Source: Triticum aestivum
Taxonomy: Eukaryota; Streptophyta; Magnoliopsida; Poales; Poaceae
Length of the DNA: 64,000 bases
Assembly (NCBI RefSeq): GCF_018294505.1
Contig: NC_057802.1
Location: 552,772,202 to 552,836,201, forward strand
Direction of reading: 5' to 3'
A program made the position numbers and the translations under genes. The notes beneath the pieces were generated by a model. That model was given only the letters and a program-made list of their open reading frames with translations, was not told the DNA's origin and searched no databases. Shown piece by piece: positions 34,369-46,697 of this stretch. Every line of letters begins with the position of its first letter. Position 1 is the first letter of the stretch.

Positions 34369-35221
34369 AGAGTTGCATAGGCGTGTAAGCTAAGAAAGCA
34401 GTGAAAGTATATCCAAACATCGTCGGAACAGTGCACAAGGGAGTGATGTGTGGATACCTAGTTCGGTCCGGCGTTTGGGCATGCTCGCCTAGCTAGAGTG
34501 CGGGTCACTTCAGAGCCGTTGAGGGTGATGCGCTGGCATTGGCTGGCCGCGCACGGATGCAGATCTTGAGTGGCAGCGGAGCGCTACGATGCGGTGGACG
34601 AGACCGTTGGTGAAGCCCCAACGGCCTCGGGGGGCGGAGGTGCGACGATGTGCTCGGTGAAGTAGCCCCGGTGAGCTGGGAGACGGCGTCGGTGAAGCGC
34701 ACCTGATGCGGTGGAACTCGGTGTCTGTGAGGCACGTTGGTTGCGGTGGCCGACGTTGTCGGTGGACCACCCGGTGCGGTGGACGAGGGCGTAGATGAGG
34801 TAGCTCTGGTGCGGTGGTGCAGCGTGACCGTCGTCTTCGTCGTCGTCGTCCGACACAGAGGTGGGGAACGGCGGGGAAAGAGACGAGACGAGGGGCGATT
34901 CGAGGGTTGGCGGCGAATTAGGGATTTGAGCAATCTGGGCGCGGAAGGGGACGGTGGAGAAGAGAGATTTTGCAGGGCTGGAATTGGGGCCGCCAGATAT
35001 TTAAATCCGAAACGTGGAAGCGCGAACTTATATTNNNNNNNNNNNNNNNNNNNNNNNNNNNNNNNNNNNNNNNNNNNNNNNNNNNNNNNNNNNNNNNNNN
35101 NNNNNNNNNNNNNNNNNNNNNNNNNTACGCGTCCATCCGACACACGCAACCACCCCGACAGGACTATGCTTCGGTGCCTTAAGGCGCCTGCCTTTGTGTA
35201 CATGACATGTGGGGCCAACAG
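34369..35221. repeat. copy of the Angela downstream flank
   Basis: This segment repeats 41,892-43,148. The first 369 bp are identical. After the gap in the other copy there are about five mismatches (for example at 34,953-34,954 and 35,025). It ends where ...CCAACAG joins Angela internal sequence. It contains the 91-N gap. Confidence 0.85.
35035..35125. other. assembly gap (91 N)
   Basis: The paralogous copy shows about 50 bp of G-rich sequence here (about 43,002-43,049). The gap size is therefore probably overestimated and due to the G run. Confidence 0.9.
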
Positions 35222-36142
35222 CACCAACTTGACAAACTATTGTTGTGGTTTTGATGCGTAGGTAAGAACGGTTCTTGCTAAGCCCGTAGCAGCCACGTAA
35301 AACTTGCAACAACAAAGCAGAGGACGTCTAACTTGTTTTTGCAGGGCATGTTGTGATGTGATATGGTCAAGACGTGATGCTATATTTTATTGTATGAGAT
35401 GATCATGTTTTGTAACCAAGTTATCGGCAACTGGCAGGAGCCATATGGTTGTCGCTTTATTGTATGAAATGCAATCGCCATGTAATTGTTTAACTTTATC
35501 ACTAAGCGGTAGCGATAGTCGTAAAAGCAATAGTTGGCGAGACGACAACGATGCTACGATGGAGATCAAGGTGTCGCGCCGGTGACGATGGTGATCATGA
35601 CGGTGCTTCGGAGATGGAGATCACAAGCACAAGATGATGATGGCCATATCATATCACTTATATTGATTGCATGTGATGTTTATCTTTTATGCATCTTATC
35701 TTGCTTTGATTGACGGTAGCATTATAAGATGATCTCTCACTAAAATTTCAAGATAAAAGTGTTCTCCCTGAGTATGCACCGTTGTGAAAGTTCTTCGTGC
35801 TGAGACACCACGTGATGATCGGGTGTGATAGGCTCTACGTTCAAATACAACGGGTGCAAAACAGTTGCACACGCGGAATACTCAGGTTAAACTTGACGAG
35901 CCTAGCATATGCAGATATGGCCTCGGAACACGGAGACCGAAAGGTCGAGCGTGAATCATATAGTAGATATGATCAACATAGTGATGTTCACCATTGAAAC
36001 TACTCCATCTCACGTGATGATCGGACATGGTTTAGTTGATTTGGATCACGTAATCACTTAAGTAATATGATTAATAGAACTTAAATTTATCATGAACTTA
36101 GTACCTGATAGTATCTTGCTTGTCTATGTTAATTGTAGATAG

Positions 36143-39100
36143 ATGGCCCGTGCTGTTGTTCCGTTGAATTTTAATGCGTTCCTTGAGAAAGCAAAGTTGA
36201 AAGATGATGGTAGCAATTACACGGACTGGGTCCGTAACTTGAGGATTATCCTCATTGCTGCACAGAAGAATTACGTCCTGGAAGCACCGCTGGGTGCCAG
36301 GCCTGCTGCAAGAGCAACCCGAGAAGTTATGAATGTCTGGCAGAGCAAAGCTGATGACTACTCGATAGTTCAGTGTGCCATGCTTTACGGCTTAGAACCG
36401 GGTCTTCAACGACGTTTTGAACGTCATGGAGCATATGAGATGTTCCAGGAGTTGAAGTTAATATTTCAAGCAAATGCCCGGATTGAGAGATATGAAGTCT
36501 CCAATAAGTTCTACAACTGCAAGATGGAAGAGAATAGTTCTGTCAGTGAGCATATACTCAAAATGTCTGGGTATAATAATCACTTGATTCAACTGGGAGT
36601 TAATCTTCCGGATGATAGCGTCATTGACAGAATTCTTCAATCACTGCCACAAAGCTACAAGAGCTTCGTGATGAACTATAACATGCAAGGGATGAATAAG
36701 ACAATTCCTGAGCTCTTCGCAATGCTAAAGGCAGCGGAGGTAGAAATCAAAAAGGAGCATCAAGTGTTGATGGTCAATAAGACCACTAGTTTCAAGAAAA
36801 AGGCCAAAGGGAAGAAGAAGGGGAACTTCAAGAAGAACAGCAAGCAAGTTGCTGTTCAGGAGAAGAAACTCAAGTCTGGACCTAAGCCTGAAACTGAGTG
36901 CTTCTACTGCAAGCAGACTGGTCACTGGAAGCGGAACTGCCCCAAGTATTTGGCGGATAAGAAGGATGGCAAGGTTAACAAAGGTATATGTGATATACAT
37001 GTTATTGATGTGTACCTTACTAATGCTCGCAGTAGCACCTGGGTATTTGATACTGGTTCTGTTGCTAATATTTGCAACTCGAAACAGGGGCTACGGATTA
37101 AGCGAAGATTGGCTAAGGACGAGGTGACGATGCACGTGGGAAATGGTTCCAAAGTCGATGTGATCGCGGTCGGCACGCTACCTCTACATCTACCTTCGGG
37201 ATTAGTTTTAGACCTAAATAATTGTTATTTGGTGCCAGCGTTAAGCATGAACATTATATCTGGATCTTGTTTGATGCGAGACGGTTATTCATTTAAATCA
37301 GAGAATAATGGTTGTTCTATTTATATGAATAATATCTTTTATGGTCATGCACCCTTGAAGAGTGGTCTATTTTTATTAAATCTCGATAGTAGTGATACAC
37401 ATATTCATAATATTAAAGCCAAAAGATGCAGAGTTGATAATGATAGTGCAACTTGTTTGTGGCACTGCCGTTTAGGTCATATCGGTGTAAAGCGCATGAA
37501 GAAACTCCATAATGATGGACTTTTGGAATCACTTGATTATGAATCACTTGGTACTTCCGAACCGTGTCTCATGGGAAAGATGACTAAAACACCGTTCTCC
37601 GGAACTATGGAGAGAGCAACTGATTTGTTGGAAATCATACATACAGATGTATGTGGTCCGATGAATATTGAGGCTCGTGGCGGATATCGTTATTTTCTCA
37701 CCTTCACAGATGATTTGAGCAGATATGGGTATATCTACTTAATGAAACATAAGTCTGAAACATTTGAAAAGTTCAAAGAATTTCAGAGCGAAGTTGAAAA
37801 TCATCGTAACAAGAAAATAAAGTTTCTACGATCAGATCGTGGAGGAGAATATTTGAGTTACGAGTTTGGCCTACATTTGAAACAATGCGGAATAGTTTCG
37901 CAACTCACGCCACCCGGAACACCACAACGTAATGGTGTGTCCGAACATCATAATCGTACTTTACTATATATGGTGCGATCTATGATGTCTCTTACTGATT
38001 TACCGCTATCGTTTTGGGGTTATGCTTTAGAGACGGCTGCATTCACTCTAAATAGGACACCATCGAAATCCGTTGAGACGACGCCTTATGAACTATGGTT
38101 TGGCAAGAAACCAAAGTTGTCGTATCTTAAAGTTTGGGGTTGCGATGCTTATGTGAAGAAACTTCAACCTGATAAGCTCGAACCTAAATCGGAGAAATGT
38201 GTCTTCATAGGATACCCGAAGGAGACTGTTGGGTACACCTTCTATCAGAGATCCGAAGGCAAGACATTCGTTGCTAAGAATGGATCCTTTCTAGAGAAGG
38301 AGTTTCTCTCGAAAGAAGTGAGTGGGAGGAAAGTAGAACTTGATGAGGTAACTGTACCTGCTCCCTTATTGGAAAGTAGATCATCACAGAAATCAGTTTC
38401 TGTGACACCTACACCAATTAGTGAGGAAGTTAATGATAATGATCATGAAACTTCAGAACAAGTTATTACTGAACCTCGTAGGTCAACCAGATTAAGATCC
38501 GCACCAGAGTGGTAGGGTAATCCTGTTCTGGAGGTTATGTTATTAGACCATGACGAACCTACGAACTATGAAGAAGCGATGGTGAGCCCAGATTCCGCAA
38601 AATGGCTTGAGGCCATGAAATCCGAGATGGGATCCATGTATGAGAACAAAGTATGGACTTTGGTTGACTTGCCCGATGATCGGCAAGCCATTGAAAATAA
38701 ATGGATCTTCAAGAAGAAGACTGACGCTGACGGTAATGTTACTGTCTATAAAGCTCGACTTGTTGCGAAAGGTTTCCGACAAGTTCAAGGGATTGACTAC
38801 GATGAGACCTTCTCACCCGTAGCGATGCTTAAGTCTGTCCGAATCATGTTAGCAATTGCTGCATTTTATGATTATGAAATTTGGCAAATGGATGTCAAAA
38901 CTGCATTCCTGAATGGATTTCTGGAAGAAGAGTTGTATATGATGCAACCGGAAGGTTTTGTCGATCCAAAGGGAGCTAACAAAGTGTGCAAGCTCCAGCG
39001 ATCCATTTATGGACTGGTGCAAGCCTCTCGGAGTTGGAATAAACGCTTTGATAGTGTGATCAAAGCATTTGGTTTTATACAGACTTTTGGAGAAGCCTGT

Positions 39101-40129
39101 ATTTACAAGAAAGTGAGTGGGAGCTCAATAGCATTTCTGATATTATATGTGGATGACATATTGCTAATTGGAAATGATATAGAATTTCTGGGTAGCATAA
39201 AGGGATACTTGAATAAGAGTTTTTCAATGAAAGACCTCGGTGAAGCTGCATATATATTAGGCATCAAGATCTATAGAGATAGATCAAGATGCTTAATTGG
39301 ACTTTCACAAAGCACATACCTTGACAAAGTTTTGAAGAAGTTCAAAATGGATCAAGCAAAGAAAGGGTTCTTGCCTGTACTACAAGGTGTGAGATTGAGT
39401 AAGACTCAGTGCCCGACCACTGCAGAAGATAGAGAGAAGATGAAAGATGTTCCCTATGCTTCAGCCATAGGCTCTATCATGTATGCAATGCTGTGTACCA
39501 GACCTGATGTGTGCCTTGCTATAAGTTTAGCAGGGAGGTGCCAAAGTAATCCAGGAGTGGATCACTGGACAGCGGTCAAGAACATCCTGAAATACCTGAA
39601 AAGGACTAAGGATATGTTTCTCTTTTATGGAGGTGACAAAGAGCTCATCGTAAATGGTTACGTTTATGCAAGCTTTGACACTGATCCGGACGATTCAAAA
39701 TCGCAAACCGGATACGTGTTTACATTGAACGATGGAGCTGTCAGTTGGTGCAGTTCTAAGCAAAGTGTCGTGGCGGGATCTACGTGTGAAGCGGAGTACA
39801 TAGCTGCTTCGGAAGCAGCAAATGAAGGAGTCTGGATGAAGGAGTTCATATCCGATCTAGGTGTCATACCTAGTGCATCGGGACCAATGAAAATCTTTTG
39901 TGACAATACTGGTGCAATTGCCTTAGCAAAGGAATCCAGATTTCACAAGAGAACCAAGCACATCAAAAGACGCTTCAATTCCATTCGGGATTTAGTCTAG
40001 GTGGGAGACATAGAAATTTGCAAGATAGATACGGATCTGAATGTTGCAGACCCGTTGACTAAGCCTCTTCCACGAGCAAAACATGATCAGCACCAAGACT
40101 CCATGGGTGTAAGAATCATTACTGTGTAA
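36143..40129 (+). pseudogene. Angela gag-pol polyprotein, two nonsense codons
   Basis: One frame of 1,328 codons runs from ATG 36,143 to TAA 40,127-40,129 without indels. It is interrupted by TAG at 38,513 and TAG at 39,998. In order it encodes UBN2-type gag, zinc knuckle (CFYCKQTGHWKRNC, residue 253 on), aspartic protease (VFDTGS, near 303), integrase zinc region (HCRLGH) and integrase core with its D, D and E in HTDVCGP, SDRGGEY and NGVSEHHN. Reverse transcriptase ([10 protein letters not shown]) and RNase H follow. The first RNase H aspartate is replaced (GYVYASF; the older copy at 7,685 has GYVDASF). The older copy also has a sense codon at the site of each TAG. This copy looks young but inactive. 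Confidence 0.9.
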
Positions 40130-40149
40130 TCTAGATTATTGACTCTAGT

Positions 40150-40162
40150 GCAAGTGGGAGAC
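40150..40162 (+). other. polypurine tract of Angela
   Basis: GCAAGTGGGAGAC lies immediately before the 3' LTR, 20 bp after the polyprotein stop. Confidence 0.8.
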
Positions 40163-41891
40163 TGAAGGAAATATGCCCTAGAGGCAATAATAAAGTTATT
40201 ATTTATTTCCTTATATCATGATAAATGTTTATTATACATGCTAGAATTGTATTAACCGGAAACATAATACATGTGTGAATACATAGACAAACAGAGTGTC
40301 ACTAGTATGCCTCTACTTGACTAGCTCGTTGATCAAAGATGGTTATGTTTCCTAGCCATAGACATGAGTTGTCATTTGATTAAGTGGGATCACATCATTA
40401 GGAGAATGATGTGATTGACTTGACCCATTCCATTAGCTTAGCACTCGATCGTTTAGTATGCTGCTATTGCTTTCTTCATGACTTATACATGTTCCTATGA
40501 CTATGAGATTATGCAACTCCCGTTTACCGGAGGAACACTTTGTGTGCTACCAAACGTCACAACGTAACTGGGTGATTATAAAGGTGCTCTACAGGTGTCT
40601 CCAAAGGTACTTGTTGGGTTGGCGTATTTCGAGATTAGGATTTGTCACTCCGATTGTCGGAGAGGTATCTCTGGGCCCACTCAGTAATACACATCACTAT
40701 AAGCCTTGCAAGCATTGTGACTAATGAGTTAGTTGCGGGATGATGTATTACGGAACGAGTAAAGAGACTTGCCGGTAACGAGATTGAACTAGGTATCGAG
40801 ATACCGGCGATCGAATCTCGGGCAAGTAACATACCGATGACAAAGGGAACAACGTATGTTGTTATGCGGTCTGACCGATAAAGATCTTCGTAGAATATGT
40901 GGGAACCAATATGAGCATCCAGGTTCCGCTATTGGTTATTGACCGGAGAGGTGTCTCGGTCATGTCTACATAGTTCTCGAACCCGTAGGGTCCGCACGCT
41001 TAACGTTACGATGACAGTTATATTATGAGTTTATATGTTTTGATGTACCGAAGGTTGTTCGGAGTCCTGGATGTGATCACGGACATGACGAGGACTCTCG
41101 AAATGGTCGAGACATAAAGATTGATATATTAGAAGCCTATGTTTGGACATCGGAAGTGTTCCGGGTGAAATCGGATTTTTCCGGAGTACCGGGAGGTTAC
41201 CGGAACCCCCCGGTAACTTAATGGGCCTTATTGGGCCTAGGTGGAAGAGAGGAGAGGAGGCTAGGGCAGGGCCGCGCGCCCCCCAGTCCGAATAGGACAA
41301 GGAGAGGGGGGCGGCGCCCCCCTTCCTTCCTCCCCTCCACCTTTTCGCCCTTCCTCTCCTAGTCCAACATGGAAGGGGGGGAGTCCTACTCCCGGTAGGA
41401 GTAGGACTCCTCCTGGCGCGCCTCTCCTCCCTTGGCCGGCGGCCTCCCCCTTGCTTCTTTATATACGGGGGCAGGGGGGCACCTCTCTACACACAATTGA
41501 TCAACGATCTTTTAGCCGTGTGCGGTGCCCCCCTCCACCATATTACACCTCGATAATATCGTAGCGGTGCTTAGGCGAAGCCCTGCGTCGGTAGAACATC
41601 ATCATCGTCACCACGCCGTCGTGCTGACGAAACTCTCCCTCAACACTCGGCTGGATCGGAGTTCGAGGGACGTCATCGAGCTGAACGTGTGCTGAACTCG
41701 GAGGTGCCGTGCGTTCGGTACTTGATCGGTCGGATCGTGAAGACGTACGACTACATCAACCGCGTTGTGTTAAACGCTTCCGCTATCGGTCTACGAGGGT
41801 ACGTGGACAACACTCTCCCCTCTCATTGCTATGCATCACCATGATCTTGCGTGTGCGTAGAATTTTTTTGAAATTACTACGTTCCCCAACA
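40163..41891 (+). repeat. Angela 3' LTR
   Basis: The 1,729-bp LTR starts TGAAGGAAATATG, ends CCCCAACA and is followed by AGAGT. It is about 99.2% identical to the first LTR by eye. Confidence 0.92.
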
Positions 41892-43148
41892 AGAGTTGCA
41901 TAGGCGTGTAAGCTAAGAAAGCAGTGAAAGTATATCCAAACATCGTCGGAACAGTGCACAAGGGAGTGATGTGTGGATACCTAGTTCGGTCCGGCGTTTG
42001 GGCATGCTCGCCTAGCTAGAGTGCGGGTCACTTCAGAGCCGTTGAGGGTGATGCGCTGGCATTGGCTGGCCGCGCACGGATGCAGATCTTGAGTGGCAGC
42101 GGAGCGCTACGATGCGGTGGACGAGACCGTTGGTGAAGCCCCAACGGCCTCGGGGGGCGGAGGTGCGACGATGTGCTCGGTGAAGTAGCCCCGGTGAGCT
42201 GGGAGACGGCGTCGGTGAAGCGCACCTGATGCGGTGGAACTCGGTGTCTGTGAGGCACGTNNNNNNNNNNNNNNNNNNNNNNNNNNNNNNNNNNNNNNNN
42301 NNNNNNNNNNNNNNNNNNNNNNNNNNNNNNNNNNNNNNNNNNNNNNNNNNNNNNNNNNNNNNNNNNNNNNNNNNNNNNNNNNNNNNNNNNNNNNNNNNNN
42401 NNNNNNNNNNNNNNNNNNNNNNNNNNNNNNNNNNNNNNNNNNNNNNNNNNNNNNNNNNNNNNNNNNNNNNNNNNNNNNNNNNNNNNNNNNNNNNNNNNNN
42501 NNNNNNNNNNNNNNNNNNNNNNNNNNNNNNNNNNNNNNNNNNNNNNNNNNNNNNNNNNNNNNNNNNNNNNNNNNNNNNNNNNNNNNNNNNNNNNNNNNNN
42601 NNNNNNNNNNNNNNNNNNNNNNNNNNNNNNNNNNNNNNNNNNNNNNNNNNNNNNNNNNNNNNNNNNNNNNNNNNNNNNNNNNNNNNNNNNNNNNNNNNNN
42701 NNNNNNNNNNNNNNNNNNNNNNNNNNNNNNNNNNNNNNNNNNNNNNNNNNNNNNNNNNNNNNNNNNNNNNNNNNNNNNNNNNNNNNNNNNNNNNNNNNNN
42801 NNNNNNNNNNNNNNNNNNNNNNNNNNNNNNNNNNNNNNNNNNNNNNNNNNNNNNNNNNNNNNNNGATTCGAGGGTTGGCGGCGAATTAGGGATTTGAGCA
42901 ATCTGGGCGCGGAAGGGGACAATGGAGAAGAGAGATTTTGCAGGGCTGGAATTGGGGCCGCCAGATATTTAAATCCGAAACGTGGAAGCGCGGACTTATA
43001 TTGTCGTCGTCCTTTTTTTGGGGGGAGGGGGGGGGTGGGTGGCTGGGTGCTACGCGTCCGTCCGACACACGCGACCACCCCGACAGGACTATGCTTCGGT
43101 GCCTTAAGGCGCCTGCCTTTGTGTCCATGACATGTGGGGCCAACAGGT
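41892..43148. other. CACTA sequence downstream of the Angela insertion
   Basis: This is the original flank of the insertion and is duplicated at 34,369-35,221. On the minus strand it encodes a Pro/Ser/His-rich frame (starting PHRHRVPPHQVRFTDAV) that may be an N-terminal exon of the TNPA-like gene. It is interrupted by the second large gap, so this cannot be settled. Confidence 0.45.
42261..42864. other. assembly gap (604 N)
   Basis: The first flank copy is continuous here (34,738-34,896) and shows 159 bp. The true missing sequence may be far shorter than 604 bp. Confidence 0.9.
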
Positions 43149-43905
43149 GGCTGGCCCACATGTTAGTGACCCAAAGGCAGTTGCCTTTAAGGCACCGAAG
43201 CAGCGTCCACCCCGACACGACCCTGGTCTGCCTGGTGCGCCTACATTTGAGAATGCAAACGAATCTTCTTTCATTTGCAAACGAATCTGTATGTATACCA
43301 TTCCCGTGTTTTCCTTGCAATAATTAGTCATTCGAAACGAGATACTCCATCCGTTAACTTTTGTAAGTCGTTTCAGACAACTTAAAATGAACTGTTTTGC
43401 ACATTGTCTGAAATGTCTCCAAGGTCTTATAAAAGTGAATAGAGGGAGTACTATAAATTAATTAATGAGGAGTTATTTGAAAAAAAATTGATACGGTACC
43501 CACGCTAACGTGGATTAGAGTGTGTGTCACATAATTAGTTATTTGAATTAGAGTGTTTGTCACGTAGTTACTTATTTGAATTAGAGTGTGTGTCACGTAG
43601 CGATCTCCAATTCTAACGTGGATTTCGCATTTCACTGTATCCACGCTACTTTTTTAATACAAATTCATATGTATATGATGAACACCATGGTAGTGAGAAA
43701 ACTTTTGGATGGATTCAAACATATGACCTACAAAATAGCACAACAAACTGAGTCAATGTCAACTTTTCGAAACTTAGTATGGCACAAATTCGAAATAATT
43801 ACCCGTATGCCTGGTCCTCAGTTCAAATCTTACAATGTACACCGAATTGAAACATCGATATTAAGTCTCGTACTATGTACATTCAAATGTTGTTTTTAGC
43901 CCCCC
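42938..43905. repeat. diverged direct repeat, copy 1
   Basis: It pairs with 47,625-48,440 in the same direction. Shared blocks are GCCGCCAGATATTT, TTTTCCTTGCAA, the AACGTGGATTTC-CATTTCA region and TATTAAGTCT-GTACTA. It is part of the family's internal structure. A small Stowaway-like MITE (43,343-43,450) sits inside copy 1 only. Confidence 0.65.
43343..43450. mobile_element. Stowaway-like MITE
   Basis: The ends CTCCATCCGTTAACTTTTG and AATAGAGGGAG lie between TA dinucleotides. Inner inverted segments around TCAGACAACTT and ATTGTCTGAAA support a hairpin. Confidence 0.6.
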
Positions 43906-43979
43906 GCACAAACGCTACATACTTCCTGTATCGGTCAATCTTCCTCTCCTAACCACCTTAGGAAGATATCGGTTTCCAA

Positions 43980-44442
43980 CACACGTTCATTCTTTCTCTC
44001 CATGTTTCGATCTCTAAGTCTCTCAACTACACAACCCCTTTTTCCACTCTGTAACCAAATGTATTTACCTCACACAGCCGCCATTGCACCCCATGCCGAG
44101 CTCTCTCTCTCTCCCCCCTCTTCCTCTCACCCTCTCGCGCTAAATACATGCATTGCCTATCTAGCCCCCCAACCTCTCGTGCGCACGCACGCACGTTGTA
44201 TATCTAGGTCACTCTCTCGAGACTGTCTCACTCTTTCTTCCGCACGGCGGGCCACACTCGCTCAATCTCGCTCTCTTTATCCGAGTCTCGTTTAACCTCG
44301 TTTTCTTTCACACACAAATGATATATCTCCCTGTTCGGGCCTCGATCGACACACTCTATACTCTCTCACGCAGATTCTCTATCTAGGTCAGTCCATCCAA
44401 GCCGCCGCCACTCTTTCGACCTCATGGTGGGCCACGCTCACT

Positions 44443-44491
<49 letters not shown>

Positions 44492-44900
44492 CGTATGTCT
44501 CGATTGACCTCGCTCTTTCTCGGAGAAAAACGATATATCACCATGTTTGAGCCCAATTCGACCTATTCACATTGTATACTCTCTCACGCACATCGTCTAT
44601 CTAGGTCACTCTCTCCAACCCGTCTCACTCTTTCGATCGCACGGCGACCCTATGTGATCGGTTGACCTTGCTTCCTCCCACGCACAAAATATATCTACAC
44701 GTCTGTGACTGGATCATCTCTCAAGCTCTATCTTACAGCCCTCACCCTTGCCAAAAAGCTTAATCAGACAATATCTCTCCAGAGCATATATATTTGTTCA
44801 ATGAATGTCGGACCACACTCACTTTGTCTCTCTATCTATATGTCTCTCGATTGACCTCGCTTTCTCACACCGTATCTTCCACGCATTGAAGCTACTACCT
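43980..44900. repeat. pyrimidine-rich imperfect tandem repeat with (CT)n
   Basis: A unit of roughly 200 bp recurs three to four times, with the phrases CTCTCACGCA, TATCTAGGTCA and TCGATTGACCTCGCT. A CT microsatellite of about 38 bp lies at 44,445-44,482. Open frames here are Ser/Leu/Arg-rich products of low complexity. Confidence 0.65.
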
Positions 44901-46001
44901 CTCCATCCCTCGCAAAGCCGGAGCTATTTACATTGCGAGGGGCACTCCAACCTTGGATTAATTTGTGCAGGCATTTATTCCGGTCGGTTTAGATTATATT
45001 TTCGTAGCATTCGGCCCACAACTACTCCAAACACCGTTGCAACCCACGCAACTCCCTTAGTTGATTTCCCTCTGGCTCGGTCATCGCTCTCTCGCACGTC
45101 CTTTCTCGCCTTCAACGTCACACCATGTTATTATTGAAAAACTATGTTGTTCTCTTTAATTATTATAAATAAGCTACAAAACTACACACCGATAGTCCAC
45201 TTGGAATGGAACTAATTTCGACCCACAAATTAAAGTGCTACAAACTACACACCGAGGGGCCCACATGTCATGAAACAAATTTGGACCCATATACAAATTA
45301 AAAAATAAAGGACGAGGATCGAACATGCGACCGGGCCTTCAAGCCGCACGTCAATAGGCAACATACATAGAATAACAATGTTTGTGGTACCCCCTTTGTT
45401 CACATAATGTTTTTATATTACCACAGCCTAATTAATGGATAACATGTAATATTATTTTTAGTACTATTCGCCTTCACTTACTGGTGGGTTCCATGTGTGC
45501 TCTCTCTCTCCTCCCCTTCTGCGTTTAGACGCACGGGCAAACAGGAAGAACTCGTGGGCGATGTTCCCGTTGACCATATCTGGACGCGTTCACAAGTCAC
45601 GACACCAGTTTCACGTACTAGCAGCACTAGTCAGTGTGTACGTGCAATGCACGTTAATTTGGAAGTATATTAAGTGCATGCGGATATTAACTACTAGGAT
45701 ATTATTTGCGTGTTGTCATGTGATTAGCACTATTTTTGGCATGAAATTAACTGCACGCTAAACGTGTTGAGCGCTCGATATTGAAGCAGTCTAGGTCGTT
45801 GGATGACAAGGAATACATGTGGCTTGATGACATTTTTTATTTAATTTGATACGGCTCTAGCAGAACATTCAATCGATCAAACCATACATTTTGTTTAGTC
45901 TGACTCCGACTTTAAATTATACGACGATCGATATAAAATAAACGGAAATGATAAACATTTGGATTTTAAGCATGGCAATCCGAACGTTTTTCATGGCAAA
46001 T

Positions 46002-46697
46002 TTAGATTACGCGGCGGCGGGGGCGTCTCGCGGTGGGAAGCGGCTCCTCTGCCGTGCTCTGTGTGTCGTCGGGCCACTGACCGACGGCGACGGCGGCGTC
46101 TTGCGCCGTTGTTGGCGTACTCCTGGACGTTGGCCTAGCTTCAAGGAAGGCCAAAATGTTGTGGACTTTGGAGCGAGTCAACTGGCGGGAGGAGGCGACT
46201 GGCGTTGGTGCAAGGAAGCGGTCGACGGCGGCCATATGCCGCTGAGGGGGCCACTGGCACCCGCGCATGGACAGGCGCTGTCAACGGCGCGACGGAGACA
46301 TTCGTGTGCATGGGCACCGGCATGGGCGCGCACGTCAGTGCACGCGCAGGCGCATGCGCTAGCAGGTGCACGGGCAGCGGCACGAGCGTGCGCGTCAGTG
46401 CACGCGCAGGCGCATGCGCTGGCAGGTGCACGGGCGCGTGAAAGTCGGCGGGGACCTCGTGGAACCCCGTGGGATCAAGCTCGGCGACAATGTGCGGCCC
46501 CAGCCTATCAACGCCACGGGGATGGGCGGTGGCGTAGTCGGGGCGACGGGAGCCGGAACGGGAGCGGGGACAGGCGCGGCGTCTTCCCGCAAGGCCAGTT
46601 CAAGCTCGTCCCAAAGCGCCTTATGTTCTTGAGACTCCGGCTGGGTGTCTTCCTCTGGAAACTGGAACACTAAGGGCAGACCATCGTGATGCGGCAT
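46002..46697 (-). pseudogene. Pro/Ala-rich CACTA ORF, element 2 copy
   Basis: It starts MPHHDGLPLVFQF and contains an acidic helix (KALWDELELALREDA), a PVPAPV tract, a region of about 20-residue His/Pro/Ala repeats and a C-terminal part with SKVHNILAFLEARPTS. A one-base loss near 46,495 shifts the frame relative to element 1 (62,584-63,279). No domain family is known to me. Conservation of the start and end in both copies suggests that it was once a real CACTA gene. Confidence 0.5.

Larger units (their letters stand above)
35222..41891 (+). mobile_element. Angela-type copia, internal region and 3' LTR
   Basis: From 35,222 the sequence is Angela leader, then the polyprotein frame, polypurine tract and 3' LTR. 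The primer-binding site and roughly the first 300 bp of the leader are missing at the junction with the flank copy. Together with the LTR at 32,641 it marks one insertion, because both LTRs share the same AGAGT flank. Confidence 0.85.

Noticed and set aside
34505..35315. Long frames on both strands across the 91-N gap
   Set aside because: Gap residues cannot support coding. The sequence is a duplicated non-coding or exon-fragment flank.
36458..37176. Minus-strand frames within Angela
   Set aside because: Shadows of the gag-pol frame.
42107..43159. 350-codon minus frame across the 604-N gap
   Set aside because: More than half of it is N. The paralogous copy shows that the gap is probably only 159 bp, so the frame is not real.
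44002..45137. Ser/Leu-rich frames of about 100 codons
   Set aside because: They come from pyrimidine-rich tandem repeats and a CT microsatellite.
46141..46673. Plus-strand frame of 241 codons starting MINIWILSMAIRTFF
   Set aside because: It is the opposite strand of the Pro/Ala-rich ORF. The element 1 counterpart is conserved only in the other direction.
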